Positions 36,898-45,571 of a DNA stretch of 64,000 nucleotides are shown here, in pieces (position 1 is the first letter of the stretch; each line of letters begins with the position of its first letter). The DNA lies in the NCBI GenBank assembly GCA_963774455.1, contig CAVZFD010000005.1, positions 1,178,001 to 1,242,000 on the forward strand, read 5' to 3'. The translations under genes were made by a program, and so were the position numbers. The notes beneath the pieces were generated by a model, which worked only from the letters and a program-made list of their open reading frames with translations, had not been told where the DNA came from and ran no database searches. This DNA is from DATFVA01 sp963774455 (lineage in GTDB: Bacteria; Bacteroidota; Ignavibacteria; Ignavibacteriales; Ignavibacteriaceae).

Positions 36898-39812
36898 TTG
36901 GTATTTATAGATTTTTCTCTTGTGGTTAACTTAACCGGAAGCTCCAGAGTAAATTTACTACCCGAGCCTGGTTTACTTTTAATACTTATTGTCCCGCTCA
37001 TTAGATCTGCAAAATTTTTAGCTATGGTTAAACCCAATCCTGTTCCTTGATAATATCTACTTAAACCCTCACTTACCTGCCTGAATGGTTCAAATATTAT
37101 TTCCTGTTTATCAACAGGCACACCAATACCGGTGTCTGTTATTGCTATAACCGCTTTGTCATCCACCAAATCAGCAGTTAAAGTTATGCTTCCTTTTTTT
37201 GTAAACTTTATTGCGTTGTTTAAAAGGTTGCTAATTATAGATACGAACATTTCATCATTAATATATGCTTTTAATTTGTCCCTGCCAGGTTTATAAGAGA
37301 TTGATAAGCCTTTACTCTCAGCAGCAGGCTTGAATATAATTGCCTGCTCTTTTAGATATTTCAATATGTCCTGAAGCTTTATGTCACCACTTATTGTTTC
37401 ACTTTCGATTTTAGAAATATCGAGAATGTTATTTAAGGTAGTATTTAATCTTTGTCCGCTGGTTTTTATTATTTCAACCATTCCAATCAATTCTTTATCA
37501 TTCAGTTCATTCTCTAAAAATTCTGCGTACCCCAAAATACCTATCAGCGGAGTACGTAGCTCATGGCTCATATTTGACAGAAAATTAGATTTGAGAATGT
37601 TCATTTCTTCCGCTTTTTCTTTTGCCCTTATCAATTCCTGTTCAGCACAAAGGCGTTCCGTTACATCACGCATAATTCCTTCATGATACAATATATCACC
37701 ATTTTCATTCAGCACATGCCGTCCATGATCTTCAACCCAGATCTCTGATCCATCTTTTTTCTTCAGAGGGAAAATGGCCATTTCCTCGTACTTTTCCTCG
37801 AGGGCGGCACTCTCGCGGTCCCCATCCTTAAAATACAACTGGGTTTTAATATTCAAATTGTAAAGCTCCTCTTTACTATTATATCCAAGCATTCTTACCA
37901 TTGCATCATTTACCTGGATGAATTTTCCTTCATGAGTGCTCTTGTAAACTCCGTCAAGCATTTTCTCAAAAAGGTTTCTGTACCTGTTTTCACTCTCTTC
38001 CAATTCATCTTTTGCCTGTTTATGCAGGGTGATATCCCGTGCAATACCCATTATACCAAAAGGTCTGCCATCTTTATCCATCCTTACCCCTGTAGTTTCA
38101 ACAAAAATTATTTTTCTATCTTTTGTGATAAATCTATATTCTTGAAGATCCTTATTTGAACCATTTGCAACTACATACCCTATATTCGTTTTGGCAGTTT
38201 GCAAATCAACAGGATCTAAAATGTCAGAGATATTTAACCCTTTAGCTTCCTTTTCCGTATATCCAAAAAGAGTTAGTGCTTTATGATTTACTTCAAGTAT
38301 ATTTCCTTGTAAATCCAAAATATAGACCAGTTCAACCGAGTTATTGAAAATGGATCTATATCTTTCTTCAATATATAACAATTCTGCCCTGATTTTCCTT
38401 TGCTCTGTAATATCCTCCTTAACAGCAATTAAATGCGTTATATTGCCATTTTCATTTACCAATGGAGAAATCAATGCTGACTCCCAATATAAATCACCAT
38501 TTTTCTTTTTATTAAGCAGTTCACCCTTCCAGTCATTACCAGCTAAAACCGTCTCCCATAGCTCTTTATAAAATATTTTATCTTGCGAACCGGATTTTAA
38601 AATGCGGGGGTTTTTCCCGATAACTTCATCCATCGTGTAGCCGGTAACTTCACAGAATTTCGTATTTACATATTCAATTTCTCCATTCGTTGATGTTATT
38701 ACTACGGAAGCAGGGCTTTGATCAACAGCTACTGCTAGTTTTTTATGTTCAAGTTCAACCTGTCTACGTAATTCTTCCTGCTTAATTGTCCGCATTGAAA
38801 ACGATACATCATCAGCTAATTCCTGAAGGAGCATAACTTCCTGGGTATTGAAATGATTCACCTTACTGGAATAAAATGAAATTACCGCACTAACTTCACC
38901 ATTATCACTCAACGGAAAACTGGCAACAGAATTAAAGTCCATTTTAAGAGCTTTATCGCGTCTTGAGTATAATATTTTATCCTCTTCAATATTATTATTG
39001 ACAATATGTCGATTATCAATTATTGCTCTGCCTGCTGTGCCAAGGTTTTCGTGATCATTTCCTAATAAGATTATAATATCTTTAAGATATTCTTCAGCCT
39101 CTCCATTCCAGGCAACCGGAACTACTGACTTCATCTTTTTATCAATTAAGCCTATCCAAACCATATTATAGTTACCCTTTGAAACGGATATTTCGCAGGT
39201 CTCTTTAAACAGGTCATCCAAATTCCGTACTCTTACAAGCATTCTATTTATTGCACTCAGAACTAAATAGATACGACTTAAGCTGGAGAATTTTATTTCT
39301 TGTTGCCGCCTGACAGTGATGTCTCTGATATTGCATTGAATTACTTTCACATCGTTGACCAGGTAGACATTACTGACGAACTCTACATTAATTAATTTCC
39401 CGTCGAAAGTTTCAAGTGGTAAATTTTCATAACGAACATATTTTTTCTGCTGTAATTCTAATAATTTTTCAATATTAGAAAGAACATTAGAGAAGGATCC
39501 TATCTCCCAAATAAATTTATTAACAAATTCTTCTTTTGAGTAACCCAGCAGTTCTATTAAGAAAGGATTTACGTCGACAATTTTACCGGTTTCTGCATCA
39601 AGAATAATAATACCATCCTTCGCAGATTCGAATAAGCGGCGGTACCTAATTTCGGAATCGGCTATTTTTTTTTCTGAAAGTTCACCCGTACTATAAATAG
39701 GCAAACCTGAACTGTCATTTACTTCATTTTGTATATTTTGCAAATATTCGCTTTTAACCGGAAACTTGGGATAAAACTTCCCCATTACTAATCCTTTCCT
39801 TCCTCCATTCAA
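36888..39812 (-). CDS. Multi-PAS/GAF sensor histidine kinase
   Basis: A 974-residue cytoplasmic hybrid-free kinase with no clear transmembrane segment. It carries PAS (about 55-170; LFESAKDGIIILDAETG), a GAF-like domain (about 185-345), three more PAS units (about 360-480, 485-605, 610-735) with PAC-like tails such as MGIARDITLHKQAK, and HisKA with His750 in NMSHELRTPLIG. The HATPase has an N-box NLLNNAIKF, ITDTGIGVP and GTGLGLTIAKN. It lies upstream of and overlaps the response regulator. An ATG at codon 10 is an alternative start. Both genes lie inside the 27-bp direct repeats, and the kinase is divergent from the KaiC-like gene about 1 kb away. Confidence 0.9.
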   Translation of the reverse strand: MNGGRKGLVMGKFYPKFPVKSEYLQNIQNEVNDSSGLPIYSTGELSEKKIADSEIRYRRLFESAKDGIIILDAETGKIVDVNPFLIELLGYSKEEFVNKFIWEIGSFSNVLSNIEKLLELQQKKYVRYENLPLETFDGKLINVEFVSNVYLVNDVKVIQCNIRDITVRRQQEIKFSSLSRIYLVLSAINRMLVRVRNLDDLFKETCEISVSKGNYNMVWIGLIDKKMKSVVPVAWNGEAEEYLKDIIILLGNDHENLGTAGRAIIDNRHIVNNNIEEDKILYSRRDKALKMDFNSVASFPLSDNGEVSAVISFYSSKVNHFNTQEVMLLQELADDVSFSMRTIKQEELRRQVELEHKKLAVAVDQSPASVVITSTNGEIEYVNTKFCEVTGYTMDEVIGKNPRILKSGSQDKIFYKELWETVLAGNDWKGELLNKKKNGDLYWESALISPLVNENGNITHLIAVKEDITEQRKIRAELLYIEERYRSIFNNSVELVYILDLQGNILEVNHKALTLFGYTEKEAKGLNISDILDPVDLQTAKTNIGYVVANGSNKDLQEYRFITKDRKIIFVETTGVRMDKDGRPFGIMGIARDITLHKQAKDELEESENRYRNLFEKMLDGVYKSTHEGKFIQVNDAMVRMLGYNSKEELYNLNIKTQLYFKDGDRESAALEEKYEEMAIFPLKKKDGSEIWVEDHGRHVLNENGDILYHEGIMRDVTERLCAEQELIRAKEKAEEMNILKSNFLSNMSHELRTPLIGILGYAEFLENELNDKELIGMVEIIKTSGQRLNTTLNNILDISKIESETISGDIKLQDILKYLKEQAIIFKPAAESKGLSISYKPGRDKLKAYINDEMFVSIISNLLNNAIKFTKKGSITLTADLVDDKAVIAITDTGIGVPVDKQEIIFEPFRQVSEGLSRYYQGTGLGLTIAKNFADLMSGTISIKSKPGSGSKFTLELPVKLTTREKSINTKWK

Positions 39813-40119
39813 TTATATTGTTAATCTTTAATTCGGCAATAGTTTTTAATTCAGTATTTTTATTTTTCTGAGGGATACATCAACATAACCAATTTCACCT
39901 ACTTCAATCGATAGCATATTTCCCTCGAGAATTATATTAAGTGAAATAAAGGTATTATAAAATCCCCCAAAAGGTTGAAAAAGGGACTACATCTTTTGGA
40001 TGCAAAAAATCTGAAATAGTTAAGATTTTGTTTTATATGAAAGGTGGATGCAGAAAAGAAATATCGTCACAGATTTAAGAAGATCCCGATTGAGGTAAAA
40101 GAAATTTGAAGAAGAAACA
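39813..40119. other. Intergenic region with possible gene remnants
   Basis: Between the histidine kinase and DUF3024 genes there are two short protein-like frames that lack normal starts: one on the minus strand (end of the frame described at 39846-39917) and one on the plus strand ending near 40104, with KYRHRFKKIPIEVKEI before its stop. Both look like remains of disrupted genes, in keeping with the nearby direct repeat. No RNA gene was seen. Confidence 0.4.
39846..39917 (-). CDS. Possible 23-codon ORF upstream of the histidine kinase gene
   Basis: An ATG at 39917 preceded by GAGGG at a suitable distance opens a 23-codon frame ending 33 nt before the kinase start. The peptide (MLSIEVGEIGYVDVSLRK, then IKILN) looks protein-like, and the same frame stays open upstream without a start for about 22 more codons. 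It may therefore be the tail of a lost gene rather than a leader peptide. No homology was recognised. Confidence 0.25.
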   Translation of the reverse strand: MLSIEVGEIGYVDVSLRKIKILN

Positions 40120-40138
40120 TTAACCAAAGAATATTCTC
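40112..40138. repeat. Right copy of the 27-bp direct repeat
   Basis: Identical to 36367-36393. Here it covers the 3' end of the DUF3024 reading frame on the minus strand (stop at 40120-40122). The segment from the end of the left copy to the end of this one is 3,745 bp. Confidence 0.9.
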
Positions 40139-40464
40139 GTTGGATCATCATCGACTTCTTTGAGTAACATCCTAAGATTGCTTGAAGGTTTAACCCTATC
40201 ATATTTATGCCACCTGGAATTTTGATCCTGCCAGTAGAGAGTCCACTTTCCATTGTCACTGTTGAACCTGAATTTTGCAATAGGGAGATGAACCGATTCT
40301 TCAGGTTTATCCCATTGGGGTCTGTCCTCGAACAAAACCACATCATTTCGTTGAAATTCATGATGCATTCATACCTTGTCCCGTATAGTCAAAGGTACTC
40401 TACGTTCGCAGAACTCACTTATTACAGAATCGGCTTGATGCCGCACAGTATCTGAAAGCGCCAT
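40120..40464 (-). pseudogene. DUF3024-family gene with an in-frame stop codon
   Basis: An ATG at 40464 opens MALSDTVRHQADSVISEF, then CERRVPLTIRDKV, and stops at TGA (40369-40371). The next codon in the same frame is an ATG and translation could continue for 82 codons: FQRNDVVLFEDRPQWDKPEE, then LPIAKFRFN, WTLYWQDQNSRWHKYD and the end DDDPTRIFFG. Joined, the two parts give 114 residues with the length and conserved Trp/Tyr pattern of DUF3024 proteins (function unknown). A single CGA-to-TGA change would create the stop. Re-initiation at the adjacent ATG could still make the C-terminal 82 residues. Its 3' end is the source of the direct repeat. Confidence 0.75.
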
Positions 40465-40842
40465 CTTATCTCCCATACTTTTACAATATTAATTTAAAAC
40501 TTTAAAGCCTCCCCTTTCAACAGAATTCCGGGACTTTTTTCGCAGGCCCGGGATGGGCTTGAACCACAAACCCTAACGGAGCAATATTCATTTTTATTGT
40601 CCCCGAAAAAAATATTTAGAAATATTCACAATTTTATAACGCTCGGTGAAAGGATTAATCCTTTTTTCATCCTTTTAGTCTATTTTTTTGATTTCCAGAT
40701 TATTCTATTATTTATTAAAAGTTATCAAAAAATAAAATTTGATATAGGATTGTACTATTCTGTTAATAAAGTCAAATGAAGCTATTTATAATGAAATTTA
40801 TATGCATAAAAGAAACAAAAAAATATTTTAAGATAAATTGTA
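40465..40842. other. Intergenic region holding a tRNA fragment and the kaiC-like promoter
   Basis: This 378-bp AT-rich stretch contains the displaced tRNA 3' fragment (40545-40574). The remainder is expected to carry the promoter of the KaiC-like gene. A 60-codon open frame at about 40597-40779 is AT-driven and shows no protein character. Confidence 0.5.
40545..40574 (-). tRNA. Displaced 3' fragment of a CAU-anticodon tRNA gene
   Basis: This segment matches the T-arm and 3' acceptor strand of the intact tRNA at 49808-49881, in the same orientation, with one inserted G and two substitutions over about 30 bases. It cannot fold into a tRNA on its own, since the D-arm and anticodon arm are absent. 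A 3' tRNA fragment facing an intact copy across 9.2 kb is what site-specific integration into a tRNA gene leaves behind. It could also be the decayed remains of a duplicated tRNA. Confidence 0.75.
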
Positions 40843-42564
40843 ATGAAAACAAGAAAAATTCAATCTGAACATATTACCCTTCCCAAATCACCCACCAGTA
40901 TTCAGGGTTTAGACGAAATTACAGGCGGAGGATTACCCAAAGGGAGACCCACGCTTGTATGCGGCGGAGCCGGTTGTGGTAAAACTCTCTTTGCAATGGA
41001 GTTCATTGTGAGCGGTGCAACATTATATAATGAACCCGGCGTATTTATTTCTTTTGAAGAAACAGAAAAAGAACTAATTGCAAACGTTTCTTCGTTAGGG
41101 TTCAAACTGGATCGTCTTATTGCAAACAAAAAGATTTGGCTTGAACATATTCACATTGAACGCGGTGAAATTGAACTGAGGGGAGAATATGATTTGAACG
41201 GGTTGTTTGTCCGGATCCACCAGGCAATTGAAAGTATTGGAGCCAGGCGTATTGTACTGGACACTATTGAATCTCTCTTTTCAGCACTGCCAAATTCCAC
41301 AGTAGTACGCACAGAATTACGGCGGTTATTTGGCTGGTTGAAAAAGAAAGGTGTCACTGCTATAATCACCGGGGAACGGGGCGAAAATTTATTAACCCGT
41401 CAGGGTCTGGAAGAGTACGTTTCCGATTGCGTAATTCTGCTGGATCATCGTGTTTCCGATCAATCATCCATACGAAGATTACGCATTGTTAAATACCGGG
41501 GCTCAACACACGGCACTAATGAATACCCTTTCCTGATTGATGAAGATGGTTTTTCTGTCCTGCCTGTCACCTCCCTGGGTTTGAATCATACTGCATCCAA
41601 AGAAAGAATTTCCACTGGCATTCCGCGTCTTGATACAATGCTGTCGGGTAAAGGTTATTTTCGCGGCAGTACAGTGCTTGTTTCAGGTACCGCCGGTACC
41701 GGCAAGACAAGCCTTGCGGCACAATTTGTTGACGCTGCTTGCAGGCGTGGGGAGCGGGTTCTTTATTTTGCTTTCGAAGAATCACCAAGTCAGTTTATGC
41801 GCAATATGTCTTCAATCGGCATAAGATTAGAGCAATGGGTGAAGCAAGGACTGCTGCACTTTCATGCCACACGGCCGACACTTCATGGATTGGAACATCA
41901 TCTGACTACCACTATCAAATTGATTAATAAAGTTAAACCGCACATAGTTGTTCTGGACCCTATTGATGCTTTCGTGATAGGAAACAATCAAACCGAAGTA
42001 AAGATAATGCTACTGCGACTTGTGGATTTTCTAAAAATGAAGAATATAACCGCATTTTTTGCAAGTCTCACAACCGCAGGTGGGAACCAGGAATTGACAG
42101 ATATGTCAATATCATCGCTGATCGATACATGGCTGCTTTTGCGTGATATTGAAATCGGTGGTGAGCGCAACAGAGGTTTATATATTCTTAAATCTCGCGG
42201 TATGGCGCATTCCAATCAGATCCGCGAGTTCATACTGACCGATCACGGAATTGAGCTTCTTGATGTTTACATAGGTACAGAAGGTGTATTAACCGGTTCC
42301 GCACGATTATCACAAGAAGCTAAAAACAATGAAGCGCAACTGTTACGTCAACAGGAAATCGAGCGTAAACGAAGTGGATTAGAAGTTAAACGTGCTGCTA
42401 CAGAAGCTAATATTGTTCTTTTAAGATCTGAGTTTAAAGAAGAGGAATCGGAAACAATCAAGATTATTGAGATGGAAAAAGCAAAAGCTGAAAGGTTCGC
42501 ACAAGAACAGAAAAAAATGGCAAAAAGCAGGAAGGCAGATAATTTTATAAAAAAAACCATATAA
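40843..42564 (+). CDS. KaiC-like double RecA-domain ATPase
   Basis: A 573-residue KaiC-family protein. CI has Walker A GGAGCGKT (41-48) and catalytic Glu pair FEETEKE (72-73); CII has GTAGTGKT (282-289) and FEESPSQF (312-313). The region matching the cyanobacterial phosphorylation loop reads TDMSISSLIDTW, so Ser424/Ser425 align with Ser431/Thr432 and Thr419 with Thr426 of KaiC. After residue 485 a charged coiled coil of about 85 residues (QLLRQQEIERKRSG) replaces the short KaiC tail. No kaiA or kaiB is nearby. Kai-like proteins of non-cyanobacteria often work with PAS kinases and receivers, and such genes lie 1 kb away. A role in timing or stress signalling is inference. Confidence 0.9.
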   Translation: MKTRKIQSEHITLPKSPTSIQGLDEITGGGLPKGRPTLVCGGAGCGKTLFAMEFIVSGATLYNEPGVFISFEETEKELIANVSSLGFKLDRLIANKKIWLEHIHIERGEIELRGEYDLNGLFVRIHQAIESIGARRIVLDTIESLFSALPNSTVVRTELRRLFGWLKKKGVTAIITGERGENLLTRQGLEEYVSDCVILLDHRVSDQSSIRRLRIVKYRGSTHGTNEYPFLIDEDGFSVLPVTSLGLNHTASKERISTGIPRLDTMLSGKGYFRGSTVLVSGTAGTGKTSLAAQFVDAACRRGERVLYFAFEESPSQFMRNMSSIGIRLEQWVKQGLLHFHATRPTLHGLEHHLTTTIKLINKVKPHIVVLDPIDAFVIGNNQTEVKIMLLRLVDFLKMKNITAFFASLTTAGGNQELTDMSISSLIDTWLLLRDIEIGGERNRGLYILKSRGMAHSNQIREFILTDHGIELLDVYIGTEGVLTGSARLSQEAKNNEAQLLRQQEIERKRSGLEVKRAATEANIVLLRSEFKEEESETIKIIEMEKAKAERFAQEQKKMAKSRKADNFIKKTI

Positions 42565-42720
42565 ATGGAAATGTTCAAATAAGATTAAACCGTTTTCCCT
42601 TAATGTACCTGCTCTCTTCCCAGGGGGTTTATGATTATCTTCTCCGGTGTTTTTCTAACGAATGATCAAATAGACTGTGGTTTGTATTGTATATTTTATC
42701 TCCGGTACGTTGTAATATTT

Positions 42721-42765
42721 ACGGTTACTTCCTGGTTTTTCATAACCAAAAAGTAACCGTTTTTT
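42721..42765 (+). terminator. Rho-independent terminator after the KaiC-like gene
   Basis: A perfect 9-bp stem (ACGGTTACT with AGTAACCGT, 42721-42729 and 42752-42760), whose loop can itself form a small hairpin, is followed by six T on the plus strand. It lies 156 bp after the KaiC-like stop, between that gene and the convergent propeller gene. Confidence 0.8.
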
Positions 42766-42789
42766 AACTAACTAACCGAAAGATCTTCC

Positions 42790-45441
42790 TTATTTCATCA
42801 ACGTCAGTTTTTTAACAGAAACATTGCTTCCTGATTCTAACTTGTAGAAGTATATTCCGCTCGCTAATCCTGTTCCATTAAATATAATCTCGTGTTTCCC
42901 GGATTTTTCAATACCATTTACCAGATCAGATACTTTCTGTCCCAGTGTGTTATACACAGTCAGTTTTACAAATCCATCATTCGGGATGCTATATTCAATT
43001 CGGGTTGAAGGGTTGAAGGGATTAGGATAATTCTGATTCAATGAAAATTGGAGTGGTAGTTCTACATTAACTTCAATTTCGTTGGAGTACTTAAATGTCC
43101 CGTCAAAGTCAAGCTGTTTTAACCGGTATCCGTATTTTCCAGTCATTACTTTGTCATCCATAAACTTATACGTTATCGGTTCAGTAGTTGTCCCAAATCC
43201 TGTCACAAATCCAACTTTTTCCCATTCTGTTTGAACTTTCACGTTTAACGTTTGACTTCTCTCCACATCAAATCCTCTATTATTTATCTCAGTGGCTGTG
43301 CTCCAAATCAGACTTACTTTATTACCGGATACTGATGCAGTAAATGATGTCAATTCAACAGGAACAATGGTTACTGTCTCTATGGAATCACTCATCGAAT
43401 TGCCGGCTTCATTGTAAGCATACACTTTGTATGAATAAACTGTATTTGGTGTTAATCCTGTATCGGTAAAAGTTGTTCCATTTGCTCCGACTGAATCAAT
43501 TAATGTCCAGGTGCCGGGCACACTCAATGAATCATCTTTTCTTTCAATCTTAAATCCAAGCTCATTATCTGAATTATCATTCCAGCTAAGGTCTACACTA
43601 AACGTATCAGCAATCGCGGAAAGATTTGTAGGCGGTACCGGTGCAGTTAAAGTACGTTTAGCTAAAATTGCACCACCTTCCCCTACAACTATACAGGTGT
43701 ATGGTGTAGGATAAGTTACTCCATTTAAGAAATTTGTGGTAGGACTTTGTTCAACCACCCAATTTAATCCGCCATCCGTTGTCTGAACAATAACACCAAG
43801 ATCACCAACAGCTGTTCCCGTATCGGCATTAGCAAAGTGAACACCCCAAAGATCATTGGCAGTTCCGCTTGTTTGTGTTGTCCACGTTGTACCGCCGTTC
43901 GTCGTATGAATAATTGTTCCGGCATCACCAACTGCTGTACCTGTATTAGAATCAATAAAATGTACACCCCATAAGTAGTTAGAAGTACCACCCGACTGTG
44001 GAGCCCAGGTTATTCCTCCATCAGTTGTGTGTATAATTCCGCTTCCGACTACAGTTCCATTTAATGCATTACCAAAGGAAATACCAGCAGTACTTGATAG
44101 CCCGCTCGATAGAGGAATCCATGTAGTTCCGCCATCAGTGGTGCTTAGAAAGGACGCACCACCTGAAACAAAACCATGATTCACATCAGTGAAAGCAACA
44201 CCAAAAAGAAAATCGGTAGTTCCGCTTGACTGAACATTCCAGGTAGAACCCCCATTTGTGGTTCTTACAATGTCTCCTCCTGCACTCACTGCAGTTCCAA
44301 CATTTTCATTCACAAAATACATTCCATAAAACATACTATTGGTGACTCCACTGTTTTGGTCAATCCAGGTTTGTCCTCCATCAGTAGTTTTTTCAATTAA
44401 CCCATAAGCTCCACCAACATATCCTACATTCGCACTGGTAAATACTACAGGTCCTAAAACGTTCTGGGTTCCATGTATTTGATGGATCCAGTTTGCACCA
44501 CCATTTGTTGTGCTCAATATATCTCCGATTAACCCCACAGCCACTGCTGTATTTTGATTTATCGCGGATATGCCAAAAAGTGTCGGATATATTTCAAAGT
44601 ATTGCGAGGTCCAGGTATTCCCCCCGTCGGTAGTGTGTTGAACCGTTTCACCCAATTGACTACCGACATTCCAGCCATTATTAGCATCAATAAAGCTAAC
44701 ACCATATAAAGCACCCAAGCCTCCACCTTGACTAAGTTGTAGAGTCCAGGTAGCACCGCCATCAGTAGTATGTATTATTTTCTGATCGTCTCCGACTGCA
44801 GTACCATGATCAGTATCTGCAAAATAAACCGACCATAAGATACCCGTGACTGCGCTTGTCTGAGTAGTCCAGGTTATACCGGCATCAGTTGTACGTCTTA
44901 TCGTTCCAGCAGCGCCTACAGCCGTCCCGTGAGAAGAATCGGTAAACGAAACACTATATAAAAAAGAAGATGTACCACTTGTCTGATTAACCCATGTGCT
45001 GCCACCATCCGTAGTCCTGAGAATTTTTCCGCCTGCTCCGACTGCAGTACCATTATTAAGGTCGGTAAAGGATACTCCGCGTAGTGCGGTGGTTATACCG
45101 CTGGTTTGAGTAATCCACGTTTGTCCGCCGTCAGTGGTATGCAGAATTTTTCCTGCTCCTCCAACTACAGTACCTGTATTAGCATCAACGAAGCAAACAT
45201 CCAGAAAAGCAGTTGTTAAACCGGTTGGCTGGATTGTCCAGGAATTTCCACCATCTGTAGTATGAAGAATTGTTCCGACAAGTCCAACAGCCGTACCATT
45301 GTTGATATCCGCGAAACTTACCTTGTTTAGTTTATTACCTTGGGGCAGTGGATTTAGCCACTCCCATTGTGCATTTGAGACATTACAAAAGAATAAAATA
45401 AATACAAATAACAGCAAAGGAGATTTATAAAAATTCTGCAT
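42790..45441 (-). CDS. Ycf48-like repeat protein with type IX secretion sorting domain
   Basis: An 883-residue secreted protein. A signal peptide ends near NVSNA (residue 24). Next come about 14 repeats of roughly 42 residues built on HTTDGGxTWxxQxSG...GVxFxDxNxGTAVG (to about residue 600), the pattern of Ycf48/BNR beta-propellers. An Fn3 domain follows (from about 605; PPTNLSAIADTFSVDLSW), then a VELTSFTASV segment and a C-terminal type A sorting domain (from about 795; NYPNPFNPSTRIEYS, then SGIYFYKLESG). It should cross the outer membrane through the type IX system and be anchored at the surface. The ligand is unknown. It lies inside the tRNA-bounded segment. Repeat units are very similar, so slippage or copy-number change is likely. 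Confidence 0.9.
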   Translation of the reverse strand: MQNFYKSPLLLFVFILFFCNVSNAQWEWLNPLPQGNKLNKVSFADINNGTAVGLVGTILHTTDGGNSWTIQPTGLTTAFLDVCFVDANTGTVVGGAGKILHTTDGGQTWITQTSGITTALRGVSFTDLNNGTAVGAGGKILRTTDGGSTWVNQTSGTSSFLYSVSFTDSSHGTAVGAAGTIRRTTDAGITWTTQTSAVTGILWSVYFADTDHGTAVGDDQKIIHTTDGGATWTLQLSQGGGLGALYGVSFIDANNGWNVGSQLGETVQHTTDGGNTWTSQYFEIYPTLFGISAINQNTAVAVGLIGDILSTTNGGANWIHQIHGTQNVLGPVVFTSANVGYVGGAYGLIEKTTDGGQTWIDQNSGVTNSMFYGMYFVNENVGTAVSAGGDIVRTTNGGSTWNVQSSGTTDFLFGVAFTDVNHGFVSGGASFLSTTDGGTTWIPLSSGLSSTAGISFGNALNGTVVGSGIIHTTDGGITWAPQSGGTSNYLWGVHFIDSNTGTAVGDAGTIIHTTNGGTTWTTQTSGTANDLWGVHFANADTGTAVGDLGVIVQTTDGGLNWVVEQSPTTNFLNGVTYPTPYTCIVVGEGGAILAKRTLTAPVPPTNLSAIADTFSVDLSWNDNSDNELGFKIERKDDSLSVPGTWTLIDSVGANGTTFTDTGLTPNTVYSYKVYAYNEAGNSMSDSIETVTIVPVELTSFTASVSGNKVSLIWSTATEINNRGFDVERSQTLNVKVQTEWEKVGFVTGFGTTTEPITYKFMDDKVMTGKYGYRLKQLDFDGTFKYSNEIEVNVELPLQFSLNQNYPNPFNPSTRIEYSIPNDGFVKLTVYNTLGQKVSDLVNGIEKSGKHEIIFNGTGLASGIYFYKLESGSNVSVKKLTLMK

Positions 45442-45571
45442 TTCACACCTTTATTAATTATTAAAAACCTGTTGTAAAATATCCCTTGAGATAATTTTCA
45501 GCAATAGCCCGTTTAGGTATGACTGATTCTCAGAGAGGGCAAAATGATAAATTAAGACCCAAAAGGGTTAA

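Noticed and set aside
36394..40111. Transposase or insertion sequence between the 27-bp direct repeats
   Set aside because: The whole interval is accounted for by the response regulator, the kinase and non-coding remnants; no transposase motif or inverted termini were found.
40369..40371. Read-through of the TGA in the DUF3024 gene as a selenocysteine or recoded codon
   Set aside because: No selenoprotein family fits, the flanking sequence has no visible SECIS-like hairpin, and all other genes in the window use TGA as stop.
40597..40779. 60-codon open frame in the KaiC-like promoter region
   Set aside because: AT-driven Phe/Ile/Lys-rich frame without homology or start signal.
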